A stretch of DNA of 64,000 bases from Schaalia turicensis ACS-279-V-Col4 (GTDB taxonomy: Bacteria > Actinomycetota > Actinomycetes > Actinomycetales > Actinomycetaceae). The notes below the pieces were generated by a model. That model saw nothing but the letters and a program-made list of their open reading frames with translations, did no database searches and had not been told where the DNA came from. The stretch spans positions 381,003-445,002 of the forward strand of contig NZ_JH815208.1 in NCBI RefSeq assembly GCF_000296505.1, in the 5' to 3' direction. Positions 8,926 to 17,791 of this stretch are shown piece by piece (the stretch's first letter is position 1; every line of letters starts with the position of its first letter). Position numbers and translations under genes: made by a program.

Positions 8926-10047
8926 TCAGAGACCGAGGTCTGCTGCCGTGTAGAAGCCCGAGTCAACGAGCTTCTCTTGGACGTTGTCCTTCGTGATGAC
9001 GACCGGATCGAGCAGGAACGAAGGAACAACCTTCATGCCGTTGTCGTAGGACTCGGTGTCGTTGACCTCGACCTCAGTGCCCTTGACGATCTGGTCGACC
9101 ATCTTGGCGACGCGATCACCGAGAGCGCGGGTGTCCTTCCAGACGGTCATGGATTGCTTGCCAGCGATGATGTTCTGGACGTTTGCCTGGTCGGCGTCCT
9201 GACCGGTCAGGACCGGCCACGCATCGGCGGTGTAGCCGTCCGAGTCGAGCGCCTGGGAGATGCCGAGTGCGAGGGAGTCGTTCGGGGAGAGGATGGCTTC
9301 AACCTTCTTGTCGGAATAGAAGGAATTGAGGCGGGTTTCCATTTCTGACTGTGCGGTGGTGGACATCCATGCCTGGATGCCGATGGACTGCCAATCGTCA
9401 ACGGATGACGGTGCCTTGCCGGACGGAACGGTCAGCATGCCGGATTCAACGTAGGGCGAGAGGACGTCCCATGCGCCGGAGAAAAAGAACTTGGCGTTGT
9501 TGTCATCGGGGGAACCGGAGAAGGGTTCGAAGTTGAACGGGCCCTTGCCGTCCTTGAGGCCGAGGGATTCTTCGATGTACTGGCCCTGCAGCTGGCCGAC
9601 CTTGTAGTTGTCGAAGGTCGCGTAGTAGTCGACTGCTTCGGTGTCGCGGATCAGGCGGTCGTATGCGATGACCGGGATGCCTGCGGACTTGGCCTGTTCT
9701 AGAACGGGAGCCAGTGCGGAGCCGTCAATGGAGGCGACAACGAGGACCTTGGGGCCTGCGTTGATCATGTTCTGGATCTGGGTGATCTGCTGTTCAACCT
9801 TGTTGTCTGCGTACTGCAGGGAGACGTCGTAGCCTTCGTCCTTCAGCAGTTCTTCGAGGTGCGAACCGTCACGGTTCCAGCGCTCGAGGGACTTACTCGG
9901 CATTGAAACACCGATGAGGCCACCTTCACCGCCAGCTGCTGCGCCGGATTCGGACGAGCCACCGCGTTCTGCGGAGCAAGCGGCCATGCCAAAGGCCATG
10001 GATGACGCTGCAAGTGCAACGAGCGTCTTCTTTGCAATTCCTCGCAT
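8926..10047 (-). CDS. chvE: ChvE-type multiple-monosaccharide-binding lipoprotein
   Basis: The 373-residue lipoprotein has a lipobox MAACS at about residues 21-25 and a periplasmic-binding-protein type-1 fold. IGVSMPSKSLERWNRDG, the repeat ASIDGSALAPVLEQAKSAGIPVIAYDRLI and LTGQDADQANVQNIIAGKQSMTV are characteristic of ChvE/XylF-like proteins. It starts at an ATG with GAAGGAGC upstream and is the first gene of the importer operon. Its promoter region holds a XylR-like operator identical in its arms to the one before xylA, so xylose is a likely ligand and inducer (inference). Confidence 0.93.
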   Translation of the reverse strand: MRGIAKKTLVALAASSMAFGMAACSAERGGSSESGAAAGGEGGLIGVSMPSKSLERWNRDGSHLEELLKDEGYDVSLQYADNKVEQQITQIQNMINAGPKVLVVASIDGSALAPVLEQAKSAGIPVIAYDRLIRDTEAVDYYATFDNYKVGQLQGQYIEESLGLKDGKGPFNFEPFSGSPDDNNAKFFFSGAWDVLSPYVESGMLTVPSGKAPSSVDDWQSIGIQAWMSTTAQSEMETRLNSFYSDKKVEAILSPNDSLALGISQALDSDGYTADAWPVLTGQDADQANVQNIIAGKQSMTVWKDTRALGDRVAKMVDQIVKGTEVEVNDTESYDNGMKVVPSFLLDPVVITKDNVQEKLVDSGFYTAADLGL

Positions 10048-10276
10048 TGTTTGGCTCCTTCGCCATTGTGCGGTGTCGCTTCAGCACGACCCGCGGGTCT
10101 GTGATTCAAAATGGGATGTTCACGAATCTGGGGAGTATGCGTTGCTCCCCTTCACGCAGGGGGTACGAGGCCACCTGCGCATTCAGTCTTCAATTCTGGA
10201 GAACCGTGGAGGCTGGGGTGGTTTCTTCCTATAGCCACCGCTAGCCGGCTAGTAGGGAGGGTAAACCCCGATTCCC

Positions 10277-10294
10277 TTTTGTTCCCAAACAAAA
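10277..10294. promoter_or_regulatory. Putative XylR operator upstream of chvE
   Basis: TTTTGTTCCCAAACAAAA has 7-bp perfect arms and a 4-bp spacer, the same length and arms as the site between xylA and xylR. It lies 230 bp upstream of the chvE start. A second inverted repeat, GGTGACA at 10302-10308 and TGTCACC at 10335-10341, sits close by and may be another regulator's site. The remainder of the 10048-10507 gap shows no gene. Confidence 0.6.
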
Positions 10295-10507
10295 CATAAA
10301 CGGTGACACACGCCTCGTCAAGACAAAAACAAACTGTCACCCGTTTTCACACGGTTTTCGGGGAACATTTACCCCTATCTTGGACTTTTGCGGACTCTGA
10401 AAAACTAGCCCTGAACTGCGATTTTTCCTGATTTAAGCACCGAAGTCACTATTTTCGATTGTTATGCAACAATTTCATAACAACACCTGCGTTTCACACT
10501 CCACAAC

Positions 10508-11527
10508 TCAGTCGACAAGGCCCAAGAAGTCTTTCACCCACAACACCTGACGGTGCCACTGATACAGGCCACCACCCTCATGCTCGTTGAATGCGTGGGC
10601 ATCAATCTGGGCACTCGGTCGCTGTCCGCCAGCCTCAACCACCTTTTCACCCCACCAGTTTTTCGCTGCATACACCGTCGACGGCGGGCAACAGATATCC
10701 ATGAGCCCGGTCGAGAACAACGCGGGAATCGTCGCGCGCTTCCCCAGCGACACAATGTCAAAGTAGGCGAGGGTCTCAAACACCATCTCGTCACGGCCAC
10801 GGAACACGGACAGGTAGCGGACAACTTCCTGATAGGGCGTATGTTCGCTTAATCCGACCGCACGGCGGAAGTCGGCCATCCACGCAACGTCGGGCATCGT
10901 AGCCAAAACGCGCGGGTTCAGAACGCCGGCCACAACGGACAGTGTGCCACCCTGGCTTTGCCCGGTGACAATGATCCGCTTCTCGTCGCAGTGCGGAAGG
11001 TGCACAGTAGCCTCAACCGCGTGGTGCGCGTCGATATAGATCCGACGGAAGTAGTAGTCGTGAGGGTCTTCGATTCCACGTGTCATGAGTCCGAACTGAC
11101 CAACGCCCAGGGGATGCGGATCGACGGTGTCCGCCCCTGTCCCCCAGTTTCCGCCTTGGCCACGGTTGTCCATGACTAGGTGCGCAAAGCCCGCGCCCGC
11201 CCAGCCGAGGTGCTCGTACGGGAGGCCTCGTCCACCGCCATATCCGCGGAACTCGACAATGGTGGGCAATTCTTCGCCGGGCTGAGCCGTTGCAGGAATT
11301 GTCAGCCACGCCTTGATCGGATCGCCCGCGTACCCGCCGAAGGTCACGTCGAAGACTCGGTGAGTCTTCACCACCAGATCGGTGACCTCTTCGATCTGAA
11401 CGGACCTCGGGTCGAAAGGATTCTCTTCAAGAGTCACCGCCCAAAATTCATCGAAGTCTTCGGGCTCGAAACTATCGGGGCGATAGGTTTCCAACTGGTC
11501 CCGGTCAAGGTCGAAGAAGGTCGACAT
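10508..11527 (-). CDS. Acetyl-xylan esterase / cephalosporin-C deacetylase family (CE7)
   Basis: The 339-residue alpha/beta hydrolase belongs to carbohydrate esterase family 7, which removes acetyl groups from xylo-oligosaccharides. The nucleophile motif GQSQGG lies near residue 188, the aspartate is probably in GLMDICCPPSTVYAA near residue 275, and the histidine in FNEHEGG near residue 316; NRGQGG lines the oxyanion region. The ATG at 11527 has AGGAGT upstream; the longer open frame lacks one. No signal peptide is present, so it acts on imported acetylated oligomers in the cytoplasm. It stands alone, between the chvE operon and a relic-rich stretch, and fits a xylan-use role. Confidence 0.92.
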   Translation of the reverse strand: MSTFFDLDRDQLETYRPDSFEPEDFDEFWAVTLEENPFDPRSVQIEEVTDLVVKTHRVFDVTFGGYAGDPIKAWLTIPATAQPGEELPTIVEFRGYGGGRGLPYEHLGWAGAGFAHLVMDNRGQGGNWGTGADTVDPHPLGVGQFGLMTRGIEDPHDYYFRRIYIDAHHAVEATVHLPHCDEKRIIVTGQSQGGTLSVVAGVLNPRVLATMPDVAWMADFRRAVGLSEHTPYQEVVRYLSVFRGRDEMVFETLAYFDIVSLGKRATIPALFSTGLMDICCPPSTVYAAKNWWGEKVVEAGGQRPSAQIDAHAFNEHEGGGLYQWHRQVLWVKDFLGLVD

Positions 11528-11767
11528 GTGTACTCCTGCGTGTGCAATCCCCCGTGGTGCACCGTCTTTGGCAAACATCGACAATGGGGGAAACGATTCC
11601 TCACACCTGTTTAGCAGATGGGACAAGCCTCCCGCCTTCTACACGCAGCGACTGGGCACAGTTCACCATCGCACTGCATCCCAGCTCTCCCTCAATTGAC
11701 GAGGCCGGCCACACTTCAAAGCCCTCAGCCTATTGAAAGGCCGGCGGCAAAGAAGTATCAGCTGATA

Positions 11768-11905
11768 TCAGTCCCGGGAAGCCAGAACCTTCGCAGCCTG
11801 CTTCGCCACACCGAGGGCGACGTATTCGGCGGGCTCGGGCAGTTCCACTGCAGCATCCAACATGTCTGCTGCCAGGGCCTGAACGGCCGGCGACTGCACC
11901 GCCGG
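11768..11905 (-). pseudogene. Relic of the 3' end of a xylulokinase gene
   Basis: Read on the minus strand, this stretch encodes AVQALAADMLDAAVELPEP and then AEYVALGVAKQAAKVLASRD followed by a TGA at 11768. It matches the last 45 residues of the intact XylB (24296-25657) in frame, to the same stop position, with clear but not perfect nucleotide identity. Homology stops near 11905 inside the gene. It is in the same orientation as the intact copy 12.5 kb away. Confidence 0.85.
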
Positions 11906-11983
11906 AGCGCGGGATCCGGAAGGATCCGTCAGCGGTCGTGAGCTTCACGGCGTCCGTAGCCTGCACGTCGGCATCCGCGGCGC

Positions 11984-12430
11984 GCATCGAGGCCCCGGAG
12001 TGCGACGCCTACTGGGCGCTCCCCATCGATTCGGGCACCTCCGTCCTCGAGGTCGGCGCTGTCTTCGAGGATCTCGCCGCCGCTCCCCGCTCCGACGGAT
12101 CGACCATCGACCTCACTCGAGTCCCGCTCGGCGTCGAGGTCGACGAGATCGTCCTCATCGCCGAGCCGAAGGAGCCTCGCGTCGCCCTTGTCAACGAGGC
12201 GGAGGGGTACCGCGTCGGCGTCGAATGGGATCCGACGTATCTCAAGAGCGCGATGCTGTGGATGTCCAACCGCGGGCGCAAGGGGCTGCCCTGGGGCGGG
12301 ACGAACCTCTGCCTCGGGGTCGAGCCAATCACCTCGGCCTTCGACTTTGGGCAGGGCGTCTCTGCCGGCGACAACCCACTGGCGAAGGCCGGATACTCGA
12401 CCGCCGTCGACTTCGAGGCCGGGCGGACCG
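11984..12430 (+). pseudogene. Relic of the C-terminal half of a mutarotase-like gene
   Basis: The frame encodes CDAYWALPIDSGTSVLEVG through NLCLGVEPITSAFDFG and NPLAKAGYSTAVDFEAGRT, aligning with residues about 180-315 of the intact protein at 5054-6028. The start is missing and homology is lost just before the expected C-terminus (AGQTYTITHRI), so the gene is truncated at both ends. The codons are richer in G and C at third positions than those of the intact copy, so this looks like a homologue from another lineage rather than a recent duplicate. It retains a long open frame but no start. Confidence 0.8.
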
Positions 12431-12498
12431 CGGATCGGCTGAGACGCTTCATACCCCGGGTCTTCCGGCATCGAACACGCAACGGAAGGATGCAACAG

Positions 12499-13758
12499 TC
12501 ATGCAGTCAGGCACGCGAGAGGGACGACGAGGACACCGTCGTCCCTTCGATATGCGGTTCGACCTGCGGTAAGCACGGCGAGGAATGACGGCTCGCCCAT
12601 CCGCTGCGTGTCAACGCGATCGCGTAGGGCGGACAGATGCTTCGCCGCCTCATCGATTTGCGAACCGCCGAGCTTCACTTCGATCGGGGCCCAACGCCCA
12701 TCGGCAAGGACGATCACCGCATCGGCTTCAAGTCCCGTTTTATCGCGATAGTGGAATACTTCGCCGTCGTTGTATTCCGCGTACACCCGAAGGTCGTGAA
12801 CGCACAGGGATTCGAACTGGAGGCCGAAGGTCTCCATGTCCTTCAGCAGCGCCGCGGGAGTCGCGCGCATGAGCGCCACTCCGATCGACGGATCCGAGAA
12901 GTGACGGGTCGGACTCGTACGCACGGCGGTTTTCGAGCGTAGCGCTGGATTCCATGCGGCGAGGTCCTCGATCACATACGCGCGAGTGAGAGCATCGAGA
13001 TAGTCACTCACGGTGTTCGGCGGCATCGCCTCATCATTGACCGCGAGGTCGGCCGCGATCGTCGTCTGCGCCGCCTCGGTCGAGACACGCCGAGCATACG
13101 CCCTCATAAGGGCGCGCATTCGAGTCGCATTGCGGTTCACGCCATCCATGCGCGCAGCATCCGAACCGATGAGCCCCTCGACATAGGTGCGTGCACGCCG
13201 CCCGACATCAGCAGTCGCCGCAGTGACTGCCTGAGGCCACCCTCCCCTACACAGAAGTTCGACAATCCTTTCGACGTCGAGCGGGGCGATGGCCGCGACG
13301 TCGCCCTCGCCATCGAATAGAGCCCTCAGGGAGATCTCCCCACTCGAGTCGCCAGCCTCCGCCAGACTCATCGTACGCATGACGAACCGCTCGATTCTGC
13401 CGACTCCCGAGTGGGCTCCCACGATCGAGGGCGTCGAAGACCCCGTGAGGATGAACTGGCCCGCTTCACCGCGACGGTCGACGCAAAAGCGCACCGCGTC
13501 CCAGAGTTGAGGGGCCATCTGCCATTCGTCGATCAGCCGAGGAATAGGCCCCTCGAGGAGCGCGGATGGCTTCACCTCCGCCAGCTGCCGGTAAGAGCTC
13601 GAGGTGTCGGGATCCTGCAAGTAGACGACCGATGCGGCGGCTTCCCGAGCGGTCGAGGTCTTACCACACCACTTGGGTCCGGCGATGAGGACGGCTCCGC
13701 TGGTTTCTAGCGATCGACGAAGCTGTTGATCGACGAAGCGAGGAATGTAGTCCGCCAT
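12499..13758 (-). CDS. ATP-binding protein with AAA_14 and DUF4143 domains
   Basis: The 419-residue protein has an N-terminal AAA domain with Walker A GPKWCGKTST near residue 27, a Walker-B-like PRLIDEWQ near residue 95, and LTGSS as sensor near residue 124. The C-terminal half is a DUF4143-like domain ending in a PD-(D/E)XK-like patch (GLEADAVIVL, WAPIEVKLGG), the usual layout of this family. Members are widespread, often solitary and of unknown function; nuclease-like activity has been suggested from the fold. It sits between a gene relic and a broken IS3, so it is probably acquired. It ends at TGA 12499. Confidence 0.88.
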   Translation of the reverse strand: MADYIPRFVDQQLRRSLETSGAVLIAGPKWCGKTSTAREAAASVVYLQDPDTSSSYRQLAEVKPSALLEGPIPRLIDEWQMAPQLWDAVRFCVDRRGEAGQFILTGSSTPSIVGAHSGVGRIERFVMRTMSLAEAGDSSGEISLRALFDGEGDVAAIAPLDVERIVELLCRGGWPQAVTAATADVGRRARTYVEGLIGSDAARMDGVNRNATRMRALMRAYARRVSTEAAQTTIAADLAVNDEAMPPNTVSDYLDALTRAYVIEDLAAWNPALRSKTAVRTSPTRHFSDPSIGVALMRATPAALLKDMETFGLQFESLCVHDLRVYAEYNDGEVFHYRDKTGLEADAVIVLADGRWAPIEVKLGGSQIDEAAKHLSALRDRVDTQRMGEPSFLAVLTAGRTAYRRDDGVLVVPLACLTA

Positions 13759-13762
13759 CTAC

Positions 13763-14407
13763 TTACCTTTCCCTGAATCTTGAGGAACAGTGTAAGTGAT
13801 TGTGTGAGTTGGACGGCTTTCGTTGCGTGAGTTGGACGAATTCTATTGAGTGAGTTGACTCTGGGGCTTCGAGCGGCAAAGCTTCGGTCTTCATGGACGA
13901 GCGCGTGGACCAGCCCACGATCTTGCGAGAAAACACATCGGTCACGAACGCGGTGTACACAAACCCGACCTTCGTTCGCACGTACGTCATGTCCGCGACC
14001 CACAGACGATTCGGCCGATCAGCTGTGAACTGGCGGTTGACCAGATCCGCGCGCGTGTCTGCCTGTCTACCCTTGCGGGTAGTGATCGGGGCCCGGCCCC
14101 TGCGCACACCACGGATTCGCGCTGTCCGCATGAGGCGTGCGACCTGCTCACGCCCCACAGTCCAACCAGCACGCTTGAGGGCATGCCACATCTTGCGCAC
14201 CCCATACACCCGATAGTTCGCCTCGAAAATCGCGGCGATCTCGCCTGTAAGGACGGCGTCATTGAACGATCGCGCGGATGGGGCTCGCGTATTTGCGGCT
14301 CGGTAGCCCCGCGAGGACAGAAAACCGCCCGCGCGCTCACGGTTCAACGTCTGACAGATGAACTCAACACTGAAACGATCACGATATGCGTCAATGAAGG
14401 CAATCAT
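13763..14407 (-). pseudogene. IS3-family transposase OrfB, C-terminally truncated
   Basis: The 214-residue frame has the HTH_21-like N-terminus (FIDAYRDRFSVEFICQTL) and the start of the rve integrase core: first Asp in LWVADMTYV near residue 133 and second Asp in FVTDVFSRKIVGW near residue 154. Homology ends at about residue 175 (MKTEALPLEA), before the HSDRGSQY region and the catalytic Glu. The last 40 codons are unrelated and run through three 23-bp-spaced repeats. It overlaps OrfA by ATGA, which is where these elements frameshift to make OrfAB. Without the DDE glutamate it cannot be active. Confidence 0.85.
13804..13859. repeat. Three direct repeats with 23-bp period
   Basis: GTGAGTTGGAC occurs at 13804 and 13827, and the near copy GTGAGTTGAC at 13850; all are exactly 23 bp apart. 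They lie at the break point of the IS3 transposase gene. They may be terminal sequence of one or more IS copies. Confidence 0.6.
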
Positions 14408-14724
14408 TTCCGACGTTGGGGGTCGAGTTCGGACGCGAAAAAAGCCGACGCCAACTTCAAAATCTCGTTCGTCCGCCGTAGCTCTGCGTTCTCCCGACGC
14501 AAGCGCTTGAGTTCGACGCTTTCCTCAGTGGAAACCCCAGGACGAACTCCCGCATCCACGCGCGCCCGCATTACCCACCGTCGAAGTGACTCCCTCGACG
14601 TTCCCAACTTCATCGCCGTATCAGCAATCACGCTTGTCTCAGACACTCCAGGATCATCCCGAAGCCGATCCTCAACAAGGCGTACAGCCCGATCCTGAAA
14701 CTCTGTCGGATAGTTCCTTGGCAT
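14404..14724 (-). CDS. IS3-family transposase OrfA
   Basis: The 106-residue protein starts at an ATG at 14724 (MPRNYPTEFQDRAVRLVEDR) with GAGAGGATTT upstream. It has an N-terminal helix-turn-helix (TAMKLGTSRESLRRWV) and a C-terminal leucine zipper (ELKRLRRENAELRRTNEILKL), as usual for OrfA. It is complete, but its OrfB partner is truncated, so it may now act only as a DNA-binding remnant. Confidence 0.9.
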   Translation of the reverse strand: MPRNYPTEFQDRAVRLVEDRLRDDPGVSETSVIADTAMKLGTSRESLRRWVMRARVDAGVRPGVSTEESVELKRLRRENAELRRTNEILKLASAFFASELDPQRRK

Positions 14725-14941
14725 GCGAAATCCTCTCACAACAACCGAGGAACAAAACCCGGGGCGCTTCACCATGAACCAAACGCATGCCCCACAGCCT
14801 GCACCACAACAACACCGCCCAAAGAATTCTCACCAGCCTCCACATCGACTCCACACCATAGATATGGGTCACTTAAGTTGCACGAGTCAGGTTCAACATC
14901 AGGATTCTCATCGATTCATTGAGGGCAATTCGAATATTGAT

Positions 14942-14971
14942 GGGGGCGGTCCGCCGACGCGGACCGCCCCC
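14942..14971 (-). terminator. Hairpin at the end of the SIS/ABC operon
   Basis: GGGGGCGGTCCGC pairs with GCGGACCGCCCCC around a 4-nt loop, 26 nt past the stop of the SIS gene. No U tract follows. The rest of 14781-14997 contains no gene. Confidence 0.7.
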
Positions 14972-14997
14972 ATCGCTGAGTATTTTCCGGTCAGCAC

Positions 14998-15621
14998 TCA
15001 CTCCTGTTGAGACAGGCGCGCAAGCGTCTCCTCGGTATCCTTGCCGACCTTGCCGCTGGGGTGCAGGTAGAGCACTTCCTCCCAACCGAAGCCGCGACGC
15101 CCGCGAACGTACATCGCCATCGCATCCCCCCATGCACAGTTGGACAGAGTCGACCCCATGGCGAGCACGCCTTCCGGATCCCCCGACATGAACGGGGTAA
15201 CGCACACGAGATCAGCCATTCGCTCCAGGGTCGACTCCGGGTAGCACGTGAGAACAACGATCTTCGCGCCCCGATGCTTCGAGCGATCGACGAATTCCGA
15301 TAGCTCGTCGGATTCTCCGCCCTTGGAGATCGCGATGACGAGGTCTCTCCCTGTTACGACCCCCAGACTGCCGTGGAGACCGTCTGCGGGATTCTGGTAC
15401 AGCGCAGGCGTGCCGGTGACATTGAAGAGATGAGCCATGCGCCGAGCGATCGTGCCTGAAGTGCCCGATCCCGTGCACACCGTTTTCCCCTCCGTTGAAA
15501 GAATCGCCTCTGCCACCGCGACGAAGTCCTCATCGAGGCTCGCCGCCGTGTGCGCAACATCTTCGGCTTCTCGCATGATCAACGATCGGCACGCTTCAAG
15601 TAGTTCCTTATCGGCACTCAT
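14998..15621 (-). CDS. SIS-domain phosphosugar isomerase
   Basis: The 207-residue protein is a single SIS domain: VCTGSGTSGTIARRMAHLF near residue 48 is the phosphosugar-binding first loop and VIAISKGGESDELSEFV near residue 92 the second. It lacks the CBS pair of KdsD/GutQ-type arabinose-5-phosphate isomerases. The ATG at 15621 has AAAGGAGT upstream. It lies last in an operon with an FGGY kinase and a sugar importer, so it probably isomerises the phosphorylated sugar made by the kinase. The exact aldose/ketose pair is unknown; a 3-hexulose-6-phosphate or arabinose-5-phosphate type reaction is possible. Confidence 0.85.
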   Translation of the reverse strand: MSADKELLEACRSLIMREAEDVAHTAASLDEDFVAVAEAILSTEGKTVCTGSGTSGTIARRMAHLFNVTGTPALYQNPADGLHGSLGVVTGRDLVIAISKGGESDELSEFVDRSKHRGAKIVVLTCYPESTLERMADLVCVTPFMSGDPEGVLAMGSTLSNCAWGDAMAMYVRGRRGFGWEEVLYLHPSGKVGKDTEETLARLSQQE

Positions 15622-15737
15622 GTCCGACTCCTTTCCCCGACCCATCACGGCCAGAACACGATTGGTCGGGCTCATGCCCGACCTGAGTAGAGGCCGTGCG
15701 ATTGATACGGCCCGACTCTCAGCTGTCGTTCACTCCT

Positions 15738-16781
15738 TCATGCAAAAGCGGCGACTCGATTGCGCGGGACCCCGTGTCGTCCCTTGTCCCGCGAAACACG
15801 TTCAGCTCGGTGCTTCACCTCCCACTGGACGACGAAGACGGACACGAGAATCAGGCCTTGGACGATCTGATAGATGTACGCCGAATAGCCGAGTGCATTG
15901 AGCCCGGAGGAGATCATCTGGAGGATGACGGCGGCGATAGCGGCACCGGGAATCGCCACTCGTCCGCCGAAGGGATTAACGCCGCCGAGAACGGCGATAG
16001 TGATCGCAAGCATGAGATAGGAGCCGCCGTAGCCCGCAGAGGCTGAAGCTGTTCTAGCGGCCATGAACACTCCTGCGAGCGACGAAAGGACCCCGCACAG
16101 GACATAGGTCTGCACGGTCACACCTACCCTGGAGATTCCCGAATAGTCAGTGGCTACGGGATTCTCGCCGAGCATCACTGCCCGTACGCCGAAGGAGGTG
16201 CGCCCCATGAGCAGGGCGACGACGACGACGACGACGAGGAATGCCCAGAACAGGAAGGGAATGCCCGCCAGAGTTCCTATTCCGAGAACATCGAGTTCAG
16301 GGGTGCCCCCGTAAAGGGGCTTTCCCTTCGTCAAAGCGATGGCGAGACCGAGGAAAATCTGCTGGGTTGCCAATGTGGCGAGAATCGGAGCGATTCTCAC
16401 TTTCGCAACCAAGAGACCATTGATCGCTCCTGCGACTACCCCGACGACGAGCGCCGCACCGACGGCGATCAGAGTCGCAACAATCGATGGGAATTCCGCA
16501 TCGACCAGCGCATCAGACAGGAAGAGGACGAGCAGAGCCGATAGATTCGCGACGGTCACCGTCGACAGGTCGATCCCTGCAGTAGTCATCGCCACTGAGA
16601 TCGCGAGAGCCATCAATGCGATCTCCGGCACCGCGTAGGCGATGGAAGCGAGATTCAGCGACGAAAAGAAGGTCGCCGGAGCCGCCAATGAAAATGCGAT
16701 CGCGAGAACCCCGGCCACTCCCAGGAGCCCGGCGGAGTAGCCGAAACGCGGCATGCGGTGAAGAACTTGAGAGGTGAGCAT
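15738..16781 (-). CDS. CUT2 sugar ABC transporter permease (second)
   Basis: The 347-residue protein has about nine membrane segments and CUT2-permease marks: TTAGIDLSTVTVANLSALL near residue 66, IAPILATLATQQIFLG and LAITIAVLGGVNPFGG near residue 265. It overlaps the preceding permease by one base (TAATG). It resembles the permease at 34167 in length and order, so the two operons are paralogous. It is followed after 116 bp by the SIS gene. Confidence 0.92.
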   Translation of the reverse strand: MLTSQVLHRMPRFGYSAGLLGVAGVLAIAFSLAAPATFFSSLNLASIAYAVPEIALMALAISVAMTTAGIDLSTVTVANLSALLVLFLSDALVDAEFPSIVATLIAVGAALVVGVVAGAINGLLVAKVRIAPILATLATQQIFLGLAIALTKGKPLYGGTPELDVLGIGTLAGIPFLFWAFLVVVVVVALLMGRTSFGVRAVMLGENPVATDYSGISRVGVTVQTYVLCGVLSSLAGVFMAARTASASAGYGGSYLMLAITIAVLGGVNPFGGRVAIPGAAIAAVILQMISSGLNALGYSAYIYQIVQGLILVSVFVVQWEVKHRAERVSRDKGRHGVPRNRVAAFA

Positions 16782-17791
16782 TACGCACCTGCCTCCTCGA
16801 GGATCTGCGGGCGACGAACGGCAAGAAGCGCAGACCGCGCCTGAACCGCTACGCCCAGGAGAATGACGAAGCCAATGACGAAGCTCTGCCAGTAGCTCGA
16901 TACCCCGAGACGTACGAGCGAGTTCTGCGTCAAGGAGATGAGGAGAACACCCAGGAAGGTTCCCCGTACGGACCCGCGGCCCCCGGAATCAAGAGCACCA
17001 CCGATCACGACGGCGGCGATGACGTTCATCTCCGTTCCAACAAGTTCGAACGGCGATGCGTGGCGCGACACGACCATGTGGACCATGCCGCCGAGGCCCG
17101 CCAGCACGCCCGCAAGAACGTAGATCCCCACTTGTACGCGTGCGACTTGGATGCCGATCCTGCGTGCCGCTTCCCGATCCCCGCCGATGGCGTAGATCGA
17201 GCGCCCGAATGTCGTTCGACTCAAGAGGAGGGCGACGAGCGCCGCGACGCCGAGCACGACGAGAACGGTGACGTTGATAGGGGATCCCCCTAGGCTCAGC
17301 ACACTCGTGGCTCCGACGGAATCGAACAGTGTCGGTAATGTCGCCAGGTAAGTGGATCCGATGAAGGCGAGGAGCGCTCCTCGGATAATGACCTGAGTGC
17401 CGAGAGTCGCGACGAGCGTCTCAATGCGATAACGAGCGACGAGAAGCGCATTGAGGAGACCGAGCACTCCGCCCAGACCTGCAGCGGCGAGGAACGGCCA
17501 GACTCGGCCGTCCACTCCGCTGGAATTCATCACGGTGACCACCGTGTAACCGGAGAAGACGGCGATCGCCGTGAAGGAGACGTCCATTCCACCCGAGATG
17601 ATGACGGGGAGGAGCCCCAGGGCGAGGGCCATCGTGACGATTCCCGACCTGATGATGTCCCCTGCGAAAGAGAGACTCATCTGTCCGGGTGAGATCACCG
17701 CCATGCCGACGAGGATCACGATAATGACGAGAAGAAGAATCCCCTCGTTGTTCCTGCCCCGCAGGGAACGAATGCTGAAGCCTGACTTCAT
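16781..17791 (-). CDS. CUT2 sugar ABC transporter permease (first)
   Basis: The 336-residue permease has SGGMDVSFTAIAVFSGYTVV near residue 65, TLVATLGTQVIIRGALL and the conserved VIAAVVIGGALDSGGRGSV block near residue 250. Two different permeases in one CUT2 cassette are typical of AI-2 (LsrCD), rhamnose and erythritol-type importers rather than of RbsC-type ones, which use one permease gene (family knowledge). Its ATG overlaps the stop of the ATPase gene by 4 nt. Confidence 0.92.
   Translation of the reverse strand: MKSGFSIRSLRGRNNEGILLLVIIVILVGMAVISPGQMSLSFAGDIIRSGIVTMALALGLLPVIISGGMDVSFTAIAVFSGYTVVTVMNSSGVDGRVWPFLAAAGLGGVLGLLNALLVARYRIETLVATLGTQVIIRGALLAFIGSTYLATLPTLFDSVGATSVLSLGGSPINVTVLVVLGVAALVALLLSRTTFGRSIYAIGGDREAARRIGIQVARVQVGIYVLAGVLAGLGGMVHMVVSRHASPFELVGTEMNVIAAVVIGGALDSGGRGSVRGTFLGVLLISLTQNSLVRLGVSSYWQSFVIGFVILLGVAVQARSALLAVRRPQILEEAGA

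Larger units (their letters stand above)
13763..14780 (-). mobile_element. Truncated IS3-family insertion sequence
   Basis: The element has an intact OrfA and a truncated OrfB in overlapping frames, the normal IS3 arrangement. A plausible left end lies around 14755-14772 (GAAGCGCCCCGGGTTTTG on the minus strand), but no matching right end is visible near 13763. The right end with the third catalytic residue has been lost, so the element should be immobile. Confidence 0.8.

Noticed and set aside
11768..11905. attL/attR of an integrase-driven island
   Set aside because: The xylB-end copies are too divergent for site-specific recombination products and no integrase gene is present between them; homologous exchange or older insertion is more likely.
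11730..11987. 85-codon minus-strand frame
   Set aside because: It is in a different frame from the xylB relic, which alone has homology.
13804..13859. Iteron-type plasmid origin
   Set aside because: Only three short repeats, at the break of an IS3 transposase, with no replication gene nearby.
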